Source of the DNA: Sepioteuthis lessoniana
Lineage: Eukaryota > Mollusca > Cephalopoda > Myopsida > Loliginidae
Assembly (NCBI GenBank): GCA_963585895.1
Contig: OY757924.1
Location: 60,185,093-60,249,092 of the forward strand
Direction: 5' to 3'
DNA: 64,000 nucleotides
The position numbers and the translations under genes were made by a program. The notes beneath the pieces are model-generated. The model saw nothing but the letters and a program-made list of their open reading frames with translations. It ran no database searches and was not told the DNA's origin. Position 1 is the stretch's first letter, and every line of letters begins with the position of its first letter. Shown piece by piece: positions 22,567-34,136 of the stretch.

Positions 22567-24331
22567 GCAGGATACTACACTGTCTCAAAATGTAAAAAAT
22601 ACCACATGAAATCATAAACTTCATCGAACAGACCATGAAAACCTGGAGAGTGGACCTGACAGCAGGAGGAAGAAGCATAGCTGAAACAAAGATCCAAAGA
22701 GGCATTTTCCAAGGAGATGCACTATCGCCCTTACTATTCATAAATGCCATGATGCTACTGAACCACATTCTCCGAAAATGCGCAGCTGGATACAAACTCA
22801 GCAGATCGCAAGAGAAGATCAACCACCTAATATACATGGATGACATTAAATTATTTTGGAAAATGAAAAAGAACTGGAAACTCTCATACACGCCGTTAGA
22901 ATATACAGTCAGGACATAGGAATGGAATTTGGCATAGAAAAATGTGCCATGCTCGTCATGAAAAGTGGCAAACGACATATGACTGACGGAATGGAACTAC
23001 CAAATCACGACAGAATTATACAGCTTGAAGAAAAGGAAACCTACAAATACTTGGGCATCTTGGAGGCAGACACCATCAAACAAGTGCAAATGAAAGACAC
23101 GATCCGAAAAGAATATCTCAAGAGAACGTGAAAACTACTCGAGACAAAACTCTCCTGCAGAAACTTCATCAAAGGAATAAATACTTGGGCTGTGCCCCTA
23201 GTCAGATACTCGGGACCCTTTCTCAAGTGTACCAGAGAGGAACTTAAACAAATGAACCAAAGAACAAAAAAACTAATGACCATGCATAAGGCATTACACC
23301 CCAAAGACGATATTGACAAACTATATGTATCTAGAAAAGAGGGAGGAAGATGACTTGCCAGCATCGAAGACATCGTTGACGCATCCATACAACGGCTCGA
23401 AGACTGCATAGAAAAACACGAATGAGGACTAATTATAACCATTGGAAACGATACCGCCAACACGATAGACGAAAGAATGACAACGACTAGGAAACAAAAA
23501 TGGGAAGGAAAACAACTCTATGGCCGCTTTAAACGTCTAATAAACAACATTTTACACCAAAAAACCTTGACCTGGCTAAGAAAAGGAAACTTTAAGAGAG
23601 AAACGGAATCCCTCCTAATAGCAGCACAGGACAACGCTATAAAAACCAATCATATCGAAGCGAGGATAGATAAGACGCAACAAAACAGTAAATGTAGGCT
23701 ATGCGGTGACAGAGACAAAACGATCAATCACATAACAAGCGAATGCAGCAAATTAGCACGGAAGGACTATAAGGCGAGACACGACTGGGTCGGCAAGATG
23801 GTCCACTGGGAAATGTGCAAGGAATTTCAATTGGACCATACAATCAAATGATATATGCACAACCGAGCACCTGTCCTAGAAAATGACACGCATAAACTTC
23901 TATGGGACTTTAACATACAAACGGATCACTTGATCCCGACCAGAAGACCAGACCTCATAATAATCAACAAAAAAAAAGAAAATTTGCAAAATTGTCGACT
24001 TTGCTGTCCCGGCGGACCACAGAATAATTCTGAAGGAAAGTGAAAAGAAAGATAAGTACCTCGACCTTGCTAGAGAATTGAAAAAGCTGTGGAACATGAA
24101 AGTAACGATTGTGCCAATTTTGCTTTAGGCACAATAACTAAAGGATTACTAAAAGGCCTGGAAGACTTGGAAGTTGGCGGACGGGTAGAGACTATCCAAA
24201 CGACAGCATTGCTAAGAACGGCCAGAATCCTGAGACGAGTCTGGGAGACTTGAGGAGACTTGCTGTTACTCAAACTCCAGTGTAAAACCATTAGTTAACG
24301 CTGATGTGAAAAACTCTAAAAGAGTATATTA
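22566..24331 (+). pseudogene. Dong/R4-like LINE polymerase, best copy, 5'-truncated
   Basis: Retrotransposon polymerase with reverse transcriptase and a restriction-like endonuclease. It starts inside the RT (TMKTWRVDLTAGGRSIAE). Motif B is IFQGDALSPLLF and motif C YMDDIKLF. A 1-base frameshift near 22859 leads to MEFGIEKCAMLVMKSGKR and KETYKYLGILEADTIKQ. The thumb has KALHPKDDIDKLYVSRKE. A CCHC knuckle follows (CRLCGD, then H and C; spacing C-x2-C-x8-H-x4-C, about 23690-23750). The endonuclease box is RRPDLIIINKK near 23950, and after a shift in an A-run, KIVDFAVPADHR. At least four internal TGA stops. The 3' UTR ends at TAATAATAAT (24340). R4/Dong assignment rests on the C-terminal nuclease plus TAA flanks. 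Confidence 0.88.
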
Positions 24332-24360
24332 TAATGATAATAATAATAATAATAATAATC

Positions 24361-24664
24361 TTTAAGCATTTACAACTTAAAGTTACTATTTTTTATACCA
24401 CGAAATTGCACACTGATAATTTCAAGAAATTTCTTATAATTCATAGATTAAAGGAAATGTACTGTGCAGATTGCTGTCCGATACTAACATGGTACATGCA
24501 TTTTTTCCGATTTACTTCTACAAAAAATACTGAGTTTGTACACGTTTTTCATATTAAGGATTTCAAACTTATCGACATGATGGCGATCTATCAAATGGTT
24601 TTAGTACCCCAGGAATTAGAAACCTTGAGTACCCCTAATGTCACTAAGCTTCAGAAGCAGTACC
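24361..24664. other. Unassigned sequence with an open frame
   Basis: A plus-strand frame continues from the (AAT)n to 24693 and reads into the adjacent SINE, so it is not a gene. No domain seen. Confidence 0.35.
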
Positions 24665-24680
24665 TACCACAAGCTGCTGT

Positions 24681-24964
24681 CCTCGTGGTGTAATGGTTAA
24701 AGCGATGCACTGCGGAATCGTAGTACGCGAGTTCGTACTCCAGTCGCGCTATTACGTTCACTTTCGGGCAAATACCCTTGGGAAAGGTATGAACCCCCTT
24801 ATTCTCCCTCCAGCTATGGGTAAATAGTAGGACGGACTAGGTTCTTCAGCCTTGTTGAGGCAACTAGTCTAGGAGAAGGAAAACTCTGAATTCAAACCTG
24901 TTAAACTCCGCTTAAAAATTGACCTTGTGTCATATCCTGCCCGAGCGAAGGGGTTGGTAAATAG
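24681..24964 (+). mobile_element. SINE-A (AGCGATG-head subtype), complete, 284 bp
   Basis: Begins CCTCGTGGTGTAATGGTTAA (A box), has CGAGTTCGTACTCCAG in the B-box position, then tail A to GGGGTTGGTAAATAG. The perfect 16-bp duplication TACCACAAGCTGCTGT at 24665-24680 and 24965-24980 implies a fairly recent insertion. Best-preserved copy of this subtype. Confidence 0.95.
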
Positions 24965-24980
24965 TACCACAAGCTGCTGT

Positions 24981-25339
24981 TTAGTGTTTGAACCGAGTGA
25001 TGTGTACTTTTAAACATTCATTTCGATCTGAGACTTACCGGAATAATCGTGTGTCTTTGTCTGACATGCTGGTGAAGGATTTTATTATGACTGAGCAAGT
25101 GATAAAAGTCTCTGTGCGTTAACTATCGTCCTAGCGGTGTCACATATGATGGATGGGTGTCACAATCAGTCGACATCTACGAACAAACTGATGTAAAAAA
25201 CAATTCACCATCATCACCACCGCCAATAACAACAGTCAACTTACAACATCATCACCTACGTGTAAACCATAAACCATTGTTTTAACTCTACTCTTTATCT
25301 CTTCTAGTATGCAAGCACCAACATATGCACGCACATAAA

Positions 25340-25341
<2 letters not shown>
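24981..25341. other. Nothing recognised
   Basis: No family match or coding signature. Confidence 0.4.

Positions 25342-25409
<68 letters not shown>
25342..25409. repeat. (TA)n microsatellite
   Basis: Perfect run. Confidence 0.97.
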
Positions 25410-25412
<3 letters not shown>

Positions 25413-25575
25413 ATGCTTACAAAATGCTAAAATAGATATACAAAGGTAAATTTACACATCTGAAGGGATATACACACGTGTATAGTGTAAAAAAAATTCC
25501 ATTAATATACAATTTACAAATAATATTATAAAATATGTTTATTCCGTGTGTCCGTGTGTATACACGTACACAAAG

Positions 25576-25577
<2 letters not shown>

Positions 25578-25622
<45 letters not shown>

Positions 25623-25692
25623 ATATATATTTGTGTGTGTTTGTGTGTGTGCGTGTGTGTGTGTGTCTCTCTCTCTCTCTCTCTTTCTTTCT

Positions 25693-25729
<37 letters not shown>
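25578..25729. repeat. Compound (TA)n(GT)n(CT)n(TA)n array
   Basis: Four runs, with TA at both ends. Open frames across it (YIYIYI, SLSLSL) are artefacts. Confidence 0.96.
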
Positions 25730-25731
<2 letters not shown>

Positions 25732-25967
25732 TACGTCCAGTTAAAAAGAAAGGTCTTAGAAAAAAATGATCTTTCGTTATGTGATATATTTTGTCAAGGA
25801 AACAAAGCATATTACATCACTTTTAAAAATATATCTTCATGTAATCTTAAATAAAAACAAAATCCAATAGAAAAATATACGTTTGAAAAAATACTTAAAC
25901 TAATAAAATGTAGGAGTTGAAAATCATATATTTTTTTCTGGTCTTACTTTTTCACTTTAAATTATTT

Positions 25968-25969
<2 letters not shown>

Positions 25970-26037
<68 letters not shown>
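25970..26037. repeat. (TA)n microsatellite
   Basis: Perfect run. Confidence 0.97.
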
Positions 26038-26039
<2 letters not shown>

Positions 26040-26316
26040 CGTTGATTCTCCCACCACCAATTCTCTCTTCCATCGTTCTTGTCAGGTTCTATGACGGCAT
26101 CAAATCTCCGAATAGAGCTGATTATTATTTCTTTGTTGGCTTGCCATAAGTAATGTATTCATTTGTGGGAGGTCACAGTAGAACTTTCTTAATGAGTTCT
26201 TCTTTGCTTAAATTGGAAATTTTAAAATCTATTGACCTCTGCGTACACTTGTATGGTTGCACTAACTCGATGTAAACGAACTGCTCGGGGAAAAAGATAT
26301 AAAGGAATTACGTACT

Positions 26317-27100
<784 letters not shown>

Positions 27101-27101
27101 G

Positions 27102-27661
27102 ACTGTAGAGAGTGCGAAAAGAAAATTAGGAATATTCTTGTAAAATAATAAGTAACTCAATAATAAAAGAAACAAAATAAAATAGACACTAATTAGTAAA
27201 TTTACTCAATATGGCTGCCATTTTTCAATCATTGTATGTACATGACTTAGAAACAATTTTCATGGCATGAAAATAAATTCTTCAGATATTTTCTTCCATT
27301 CCTCCTGAATAGCAGTCTTAAGTGATCCAATATTTGGATGGGAAGTTACATTTAATTTGTTTTCTAAAATGACCCATATAACGTAATCAAGGGTGTTAAG
27401 GTCTGGGCTTGAAGGAGGTCATGAAGAAAATCCAATTATTTTGGAATTTTTTAAAGCTAAGTTTTGGCGTTTAGCAAATCATAGATTATTTGCTGTCTCT
27501 TTTTTTTTTGTTCTTTGATATTGGGCAGAGTTTTAATAAAAACGTGCTTAGATAATAGAGCTAATCATGAAAATTTATATTTATCGCGTTTTTTTTCATT
27601 AATTTGACTTATCAAGACTAAAAAAATGTTTTTAAATATTCTACATTTTGCTTCCACCCCC
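27102..27661 (-). mobile_element. Mariner-type deletion derivative, ~560 bp
   Basis: Sister of 20091-20660 in the opposite orientation. On the minus strand it encodes pieces of a transposase C-terminus: LNTLDYVIWVILENKLN, VTSHPNIGSL, IQEEWKKISEE. The shared terminal segments are GAATATTCCTAATTTTC (reverse of the left side) and ATTTTGCTTCCACCC. The left end is eroded. Confidence 0.8.
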
Positions 27662-27664
27662 AAT

Positions 27665-27870
27665 ATCCTCAACATCGGGGTATCCTCCGCAAACTGATTT
27701 GCTGTGTATTTGGAACTAATAGTGAATATCCAGTTCTCGCTTACTGGGGAGGTGAGGTACCCCTTTATTACCGTTATTCCAGGTCCACTTTTTGTCGATC
27801 TAGTAGTACCTGTTATTATCCTATCAATGCGACCAATAGATCTGTTTAATAATTATTTTATTCAATAGAG
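27665..27870 (+). repeat. P repeat core, degraded
   Basis: It keeps CCTCCGCAAACTGATTTG and TATTCCAGGTCCACTTT followed by AGTAGTACCTGTTA, matching P cores; the hairpins are lost. Confidence 0.5.
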
Positions 27871-28636
27871 TCTTTGTAAAAACATTCTTATAAAAAACAA
27901 CTACGTAAAAATATAAAAGTGAACCTACAATGAATGTGATTCCCGAATATCTAGGTAAAAAATTATCACAGAAGCGTTGACTGTCAATAAAAATCACTCA
28001 TTTTTAAGGACGAGAGTAGGTATTTAATTAGTGCTATGTTAACTTATGGAGAGGGTTTAAAAAGTATCGAGAATTAAACTGTATTTACAAGGACAGAAAT
28101 GAACGGTGAATAACACAGTGTTTTCTTGTAATTGTCTCCTTGAAATAACCTAAATATTTCCGTGAGTTTTTTTTAAAATCCAAATATGATATAGTGTGTA
28201 ACTTCGCTATAGTATTCCTTTTAATATTCTCCCTACCATCATTTCTTTCCTTTGCTATGAAATTTTCGTTTGAAAAGAAAGAAAATGTAACAATAAGCTA
28301 AATCTGGTGAATATAGAACCTGATGCACTCGCAAAAACCACTTTCCTTTCCTAAAACTTCTGTTACGAAATAGTGAAATAGCTGATAAGAAAGTGTCGAA
28401 TTTTAGCACTTTCTTGAAAAGGATTACTTCCGACATCAAGACTGTAATCTTGACAGTTATATATTATCCCTTCATTATATTAGTTGGTGAACTGTGCCCA
28501 CATGATAATTTTAAAATTCTAAAAAATAAAAAATAAAAATGACATGAAAATAATCAAAGATTCAATCTCGATACTTTTTGATGACACCATATACATACAC
28601 TCGCAATCATAGTGCTCTTACATATAGATCTGAGGC
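27871..28636. other. AT-rich DNA, nothing recognised
   Basis: No match to the window's repeat families. Confidence 0.4.
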
Positions 28637-28860
28637 GGGGCAGGATGGTCATGAAGTGTAGTGGCTAACGTAGAAGGAGAGTTCAAACTCCAGTCGACCT
28701 ATAAAGTCAAAACTTGGACGAATACCGTTTGGAAAAGTATGTACCCCCTTATCCTCCAAGTCATGGTTTTACATTGTATCACTACTGTTCGTCTCCAAGG
28801 ATGTATTTGGCATTACATAATCCATGTGGTTTGATATGCTATTAGATTTTAAAAAAAAAC
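28637..28860 (+). mobile_element. SINE-B, degraded
   Basis: GAGTTCAAACTCCAGTCGA (B box area), GAATACCGTTTGGAAAAG and TACCACTACTGTTCG-like tail sequence identify the family despite many changes. Confidence 0.65.
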
Positions 28861-28949
28861 CCAGCAAATCATTCCATATATATGGGAATAAATTGAGATT
28901 TTAAATATTTGATTATTCAATACTCTCAATGCACTAATTCCTATATAAT

Positions 28950-29276
28950 CTTCACACGGGTAGAACACAACACAAGATCAATTTTTAAGCGGAGTATAAT
29001 TAGTTTCAAAGGGAGGACGCTTAGAGCAACGGTTATCGTTGTAGAAAAAGGAATCGGTGATCTGAATTTAAAATCTCGGTAAGGCTGTTTCCTTTTTAAT
29101 TTTTCAATTGCTGTTGGGAAAGTCATGAATTCGTTTGTTCTCCACCACCTATCGGTAAATATGTTTTTCTTTCAGCTTTGTTAAGACAGCTCATCTTGGA
29201 GAAAGAAAATTTGCATAGCTCCGCTTTCTTATTGACTGTACCACATCCTACATTTGGTGAATGAGTTGGGTAAATA
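28950..29276 (+). mobile_element. SINE-A remnants
   Basis: A reversed tail-A scrap at 28950-29003 is followed by a plus-strand degraded SINE-A at 29010-29276 (GCAACGGTTATCGTTGTAG head, GGGTAAATA end). Confidence 0.6.
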
Positions 29277-29324
29277 TACAGAATTGGTTTAACTTCTGAG
29301 ATTACCTTCGAGAGTTGTTTACCC

Positions 29325-30060
29325 TGTTGAATAGAACTGAAGAATACGCCGACGGCAACTCTGCAGAGGTGTAAGAACCCTCCCTCAACGGGTGTCCTTG
29401 ATTTGATACTAAACACTCTGATAGTGAGTGTCTACTGATGCTGGAGCATTGAAGAATGCGGAGTACCTCTTCATTGCCATTGAATATTGGTCCACTCTGA
29501 CCCGGAGTGGTAGAAACTTATAGGGTCCTATCTATGGATCAAACGGAACTGTTTGACATTTAAACTGTGTATTCATGCTAAAATTAGTTGTTTGGGATAG
29601 AACTGTTTGAGCATTTAACTGTGTTTAAACAAAAACTGTGTACTTATGTTAAACTGTATTGTTTGAAATAACACTGTTAGATCATTTAACTGTATGTAAA
29701 CAAATGACTGATCTTTGATTACATTGTTAGTGATGCATAGCAATACGTGTAACGATTAACTTTGTTAACATGCTTGAACAAACTGTTTTGTTATTTAACT
29801 GTGTTTAAAACAATGACAGATGCTTAATTTATTATCTCTCTGTAAACAAAAACTATGAACTTATGTTAAATTGAACTGTTTAAAATAGAACTATTTGTTC
29901 ATTTGACTGCGTGTAAAACCATTTAACTGTGCTAAAAACGAGCTCGGGATCGTTTGAAAATGTTATCTCAAAAATGTGTTTAGAAATCATATATCTAATA
30001 TATATGAATGAAAGGGAATTGGCCTTAAATGACAACAATGGTTGATATCCGATAAAACCA
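29325..30060 (+). repeat. P repeat with long subrepeat array
   Basis: Core at 29330-29560 with the CCACTC-TGACCCG-GAGTGG hairpin. The array has ~60-bp units built from TTAAACTG, TTGTTTGAAATA and ACTGTTTGA. The tail at 30015-30060 is GGCCTTAAATGACAACAATGG. Confidence 0.8.
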
Positions 30061-30134
30061 CTACCAACGAATCTTTCGTGAGTGGTTGTCATACCAATGA
30101 TAACGAAGCCGTCTGCCCTACGATTAACCAACAG

Positions 30135-30250
30135 TCGTCGGGAAAGCAGATAAATTCATACCTTTTCCAATGGTATTAGCTGAAATTGAATCGCAAACAT
30201 GCTTCATCTCGCATTTTCTATGACGATAAGCCCTACTCATCACGCACCTC
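30135..30250 (-). mobile_element. SINE-A head fragment
   Basis: The minus-strand ATTAGCTGAAATTGAATCG and TATGACGATAAGCC blocks correspond to the SINE-A head and early body. Confidence 0.6.
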
Positions 30251-30737
30251 TATCTATGTATGTACGTGTGAATGTGAGTGTATGCATGTGAATGTTTCAT
30301 TCTGGGGTTGTAAAAAAACTTCTTGATTTGGCAGTGTTTTTTTTGCAGTTGCAAAAGACAGATGCAAAATTCGATGCATCACCTATGTTATCAATGGTAT
30401 AAACAAAAATAAGACAGGACTTATTTCTCGTCCCTCCATTTTGAATTGGCTGAGAATTGGATCAGCAAGTACAGATGTTTCCATCTTCCATTATCACTCA
30501 TGGCGGAAGCAGCAACATCTGTGAGGTCTTGAATAATACCCATTCCGTAAATTCCACAGTCAAATAAGACATAAAGCTATTTGCGTGCATGCAAACTCTT
30601 ATCGCGATGTACGTTATAAACAATTGTGTATCAAGACACGTGAGGTGATGGCAGTAATATTTTGACCGCATTGGAATTGTTAGTCAAAGAACGGACTGAG
30701 TAGATAGGCTTATTAAAATGTGACATATGTGGTGTGG

Positions 30738-30738
<1 letters not shown>
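30251..30738. other. Nothing recognised
   Basis: No repeat match or gene seen. Confidence 0.4.

Positions 30739-30782
<44 letters not shown>
30739..30782. repeat. (TA)n(GA)n microsatellite
   Basis: TA run switching to GA. Confidence 0.96.
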
Positions 30783-30884
30783 TTCAAAGATATAAAAAAA
30801 ACAGGTCATGGAAACAATTGGTAAATACTCAAGTCGACAGAAAAGTTCATACGCTTACCAAGATACTCTCAGGTAATAAGAATC

Positions 30885-31254
30885 CCAGACGACAGGAGCT
30901 GTAGAACACGCCGACTTCAGCTCTTCTCTCCTGCCCTAACAAGTGTCATATTTATGACACTAAATTATCTGATGGTGAGGTTTCCTCTGTGAGCTTTACG
31001 GAATGTATAGTGCCCCTTTAATGTCATTACTCCCTGGTTCACTCTGGCACGGAAAGTCAGTACATGTCAGGGTCCAATCTATGGATTACATACGTCTGTT
31101 TTAAAAAAATTCGTATTCATTTGAACCAGGTGTAAAAAACCAACAAAACAACGTATAATGAAAAGATCAAATAACTATGTGCAAACAAATAATTGATATT
31201 TAACTGAATTAGAACCGGAAAACAATTTAACTGTGTTACCGCTCACTTAAAATG

Positions 31255-31291
<37 letters not shown>

Positions 31292-31500
31292 GTCAGAAGT
31301 AATCTACCTTGGTTTCACCTAACCGGATCATCAGGATAAATTCTGACTCATTTTTTTACGATTGGTATCATCTGAGTGTTTTTACACTTTCAAAATCATA
31401 AAATAGGTATAAAATTAATATATATTTACATATATATATATAAATTGTTATTGAATAACCCACCAGAGTTGATATGCAATAAAACCAACCAACCAAAAAC
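30885..31500 (+). repeat. P repeat, interrupted by AT runs and a ribozyme-like motif
   Basis: Core at 30890-31090 (hairpin eroded). The subrepeats end in (TA)n at 31257-31287. The P tail ATTGAATAACC-GTTGATATGCAATAAAACC with AACCAACC runs is at 31445-31505. Confidence 0.7.
31290..31349 (-). ncRNA. Hammerhead-ribozyme-like motif (type I)
   Basis: Read on the minus strand, the closing helix is GAGTCAGAA (31349-31341) with TTCTGACTC (31298-31290). A 3x3 internal loop and an ATC/GAT inner helix follow. The core has CTGATGA at 31334-31328, a short stem II with two C-G pairs (T-T mismatch at the base), GAAA at 31316-31313, stem III ACC-AA-GGT, and the expected cleavage step after the A at 31305. 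All invariant core positions are present. Such ribozymes are known from Penelope-like elements and retrozymes; which element this one belonged to is not visible. Confidence 0.7.
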
Positions 31501-31699
31501 CAACACAGGGAAAGTGAGGTTTATTTTTTCACATAGTTTCCCATGCAGTCCACACTGTTTTCTTCGGTTTTGCAGTGCGTGCATTAGATTGGAAAAAAAC
31601 CATCTACAGCAGATATGACGTCATCCAATATACTTTTCAGTCATGCATCATACATAGCAACACACGGTACAGTTATATATATATATATATATATAGCAC

Positions 31700-31998
31700 G
31701 AGTTTTATTGATCAGATCCTTTAAGTAACACCCAACGACACAATAGCTATACTGCTACTTACCTCCCATTTCTAAAACCATCCAAGTTAGACGAAGAAGA
31801 CATGCGGTACATTGCTAGAAAAGCAAGAACGAACTTGTGCGTGAACGGCGACACGTGGAGGTGCCAGTATTCGACGACCAGCAAGAACATATCAACAACA
31901 GCTCTGTGCGGAAACAGGGTCAAATTAGATGGCCTACTAGGTGAGATGGACAATAGAGATGGATGGAGAGAGAGTGCTAGCAGTGGGATTTCATGATG
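31700..31998 (+). mobile_element. RTE-like LINE, 3' end fragment
   Basis: It aligns with the C-terminal coding end of the 48.7-kb copy (CATCCAAGTTAGACGAAGAA, ATGGATGGAGAGAGAGTGCT) and ends in TGATGATGAT. Confidence 0.75.
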
Positions 31999-32014
31999 AT
32001 GATATATTTATATA

Positions 32015-32290
32015 TATATTAAGTACTCGTAGTTTAATGGGTACCTTGGTAGTTAAATAACAGGGTAACCTTAATTAAAATCTTTGATCAGGCTTTTTGC
32101 ATTTCACATAGTTCAAAAACTGTTAGGAAAGGTATAAATCCAGCTATTCTCCTTCCAGTTATGGGTAAATAGTAAGAGAGTCTGGGCTTTTTAATCAGGG
32201 AATGACAACCGGTCTAATTTTTTAATAATGTGGTCATGTACCGGGATGAACTGTTATGGAGGATGTTAAAAATAGTATAGTTTCATTAGT
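32015..32290 (+). mobile_element. SINE-A, degraded
   Basis: Contains TTTGCATTTCACATAG, AGGAAAGGTATAAATCCAG and ATGGGTAAATAGTA; the tail is eroded. Confidence 0.65.
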
Positions 32291-32672
32291 ATTTCATTTT
32301 TAAGGAATCCACACCATCTGGGAATAAACCAGACCCTACCCCTTTTCGAGGTGGGTGTAAGTGCTATCTCGGTATTTCCCTCATATAGATATGATTTATT
32401 TTAATACAATATTTGCAAAATAAAGATTTTAAAATGTTTTTTAAAATACGAAGAATTGTAACTTGAAATATAGTCAGTTCCGTCAATTTTTGGACGGTTT
32501 TGGAAATACCCGGAGTCTTTTAAACCGAATTTAGAAACACGGAAGTAAGTTGTAAAAAGAAAACGTAAATGATTGCTATGGTCAGACGTAATTTTAAAAC
32601 TTATCACAACTTTAATGGTACAAATTCCAAAATGTTAGTCTATATGCATTAAAACGCCGAAAAATCGTCAAT
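32291..32672. other. Nothing recognised
   Basis: AT-rich unique-looking sequence. Confidence 0.4.
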
Positions 32673-32686
32673 CTATCAACATTTCT

Positions 32687-32900
32687 TAAAGCGCTGGACT
32701 GCGGAATCGTAGTACGCGAGTTCGTACTCCAGTCACGCTATTACGTTCACTTTCGGGCAAATACCCTAGGGAAAGGTATGAACCCCCTTATCCTCCCAGC
32801 TATAGATTAAATAGTACCACTACTGTTCTTCTAGAAGAATGGCTTTGGCATTAAATAACCTAAAAAGAGTTTATACGCCATTAAAGAAACCAAACCAAAC
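32687..32900 (+). mobile_element. SINE-B, 5'-truncated, 214 bp
   Basis: It begins inside the tRNA head at TAAAGCGCTGGACTGCGG, keeps the B-box region, and has tail B (GGCATTAAATAACC, then CCATTAAAGAAACC). The perfect 14-bp duplication CTATCAACATTTCT is at 32673-32686 and 32901-32914. Lacking most of the A box, it would be dead on arrival. Confidence 0.93.
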
Positions 32901-33028
32901 CTATCAACATTTCTAACATTAACTCTATTAAAGAAAGACACAGCATTTTCAACTTATCTCTTTATTTAATCAAATCAGCGCAAGAAAGTTACAAAATCGC
33001 ATATTTGAAATATTCTGATTTCATTTAT

Positions 33029-33060
<32 letters not shown>

Positions 33061-33234
33061 TGGAGAGAGATAGAAAGAAACAGAATGATTGAAATAGAAA
33101 GAAACAAACTGACATTGATAGAGATCATATTTACCCAACCCCTGCGCTCGGGCAGGATATGACACAAGGTCAATTTTTAAGCGGAGTTTAACAGGTTTGA
33201 ATTCAGAGCTTTCCTTCTCCTTGACTAGTTGCCT

Positions 33235-33629
33235 TGTAGTATAACCTCCCTTACTGAGGTCAGTAAATGGGCAGTCAATACTACCTTAATAGAAATCTTG
33301 GTCCTTACTTCCACCTCGGCCAAGGAATGCTATCCCAGAATCCATCGCCTCTCACTCTTTTCTCTTCCCTTCTCTCTCCTTTTCTCTCTCGCTCTCCCTC
33401 CCCCTCTGGCCAATCAGCGGAGATAGTAGCAGTTGCCGAAGACGACCCAAGGCAGAAGAGGAGGCAGTTGCTGAAGAGATTCCAAACACTAAACACACGT
33501 GTTGACCGCCGGACATTTTCTAGGCAACACGTGGTGTTGTATACGAACAATAAAATTCCTATTTTAAAGTTAATATTTGTACTTCTCATTTATTATCTCA
33601 AATAACATAACCCAAGTACATATATTACA
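33235..33629 (+). mobile_element. Solo LTR, 395 bp
   Basis: Starts TGTAGTATAACC and ends ATATATTACA (TG...CA with TGTA/TACA inverted tips). It carries a CCAAT box in GGCCAATCAGCGG near 33408 and the polyadenylation signal AATAAAA near 33549. The target duplication GCCT at 33231-33234 and 33630-33633 splits the SINE sequence AGTTGCCTCACCAAGG. A 4-bp duplication fits Ty3/Gypsy-like or related LTR elements. Orientation is taken from the promoter-like and polyadenylation signals. No internal region remains. Confidence 0.88.
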
Positions 33630-33809
33630 GCCTCACCAAGGCTGAAGGACCTAGTCTGCCCTACTATTTACCCATAGCTGGAGGGAGAATATTTGGATTC
33701 ATACCTTTCCCAAGGGTATTAGTGCTATGTGAAATGCAATCAGTCAGGTCCAGGATTTTAACTCGTGTCGCCGTGTCCATATCCTGCGACGATAACCATT
33801 ACACCACGG

Positions 33810-34100
33810 GGTGTCCTCGTGGTGTAATGGTTAAAGCGATGAACTGCGGAATCGTAATACGCGAGTTCGTACTCCAGTCGCGCTATTACGTTCACTTTCG
33901 GGCAAATACCCTTGGGAAAGGTATGAACCTCCTTATTCTCCCTCCAGCTATGGGTAAATAGTAGGACGGACTAGGTTCTTCAGCCTTGTTGAGGCAACTA
34001 GTCTAGGAGAAGGAAAACTCTGAATTCAAAACCTGTTAAACTCCGCTTAAAAATTGACCTTGTGTCATATCCTGCCCGAGCGGAGGGGTTGGTAAATTGT
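33810..34100 (+). mobile_element. SINE-A (AGCGATG-head subtype), inside another SINE
   Basis: Complete copy from GGTGTCCTCGTGGTGTAATG to GGTTGGTAAATTGT. The perfect 15-bp duplication ACCATTACACCACGG at 33795-33809 and 34101-34115 is itself the reverse complement of the SINE A-box region of the target. Confidence 0.95.
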
Positions 34101-34136
34101 ACCATTACACCACGGACACCTGAAATTGATAGAGAT

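Larger units (their letters stand above)
33126..34124 (-). mobile_element. SINE-A hosting two later insertions
   Basis: Outer SINE with duplication ATTGATAGAGAT at 33114-33125 and 34125-34136. Subtracting the solo LTR with its 4-bp duplication and the inner SINE with its 15-bp duplication leaves 294 bp, the normal size of the family. This confirms the nesting. Confidence 0.93.

Noticed and set aside
24681..24760. A genuine tRNA gene
   Set aside because: A and B boxes are present but acceptor and anticodon stems do not pair, and the sequence continues into a SINE body with a target duplication.
25535..25854. Overlapping YIYIYI/SLSLSL proteins on both strands
   Set aside because: Pure dinucleotide repeat translations.
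33305..33589. 94-codon minus-strand protein
   Set aside because: It lies wholly inside the solo LTR and reads through polypurine sequence.
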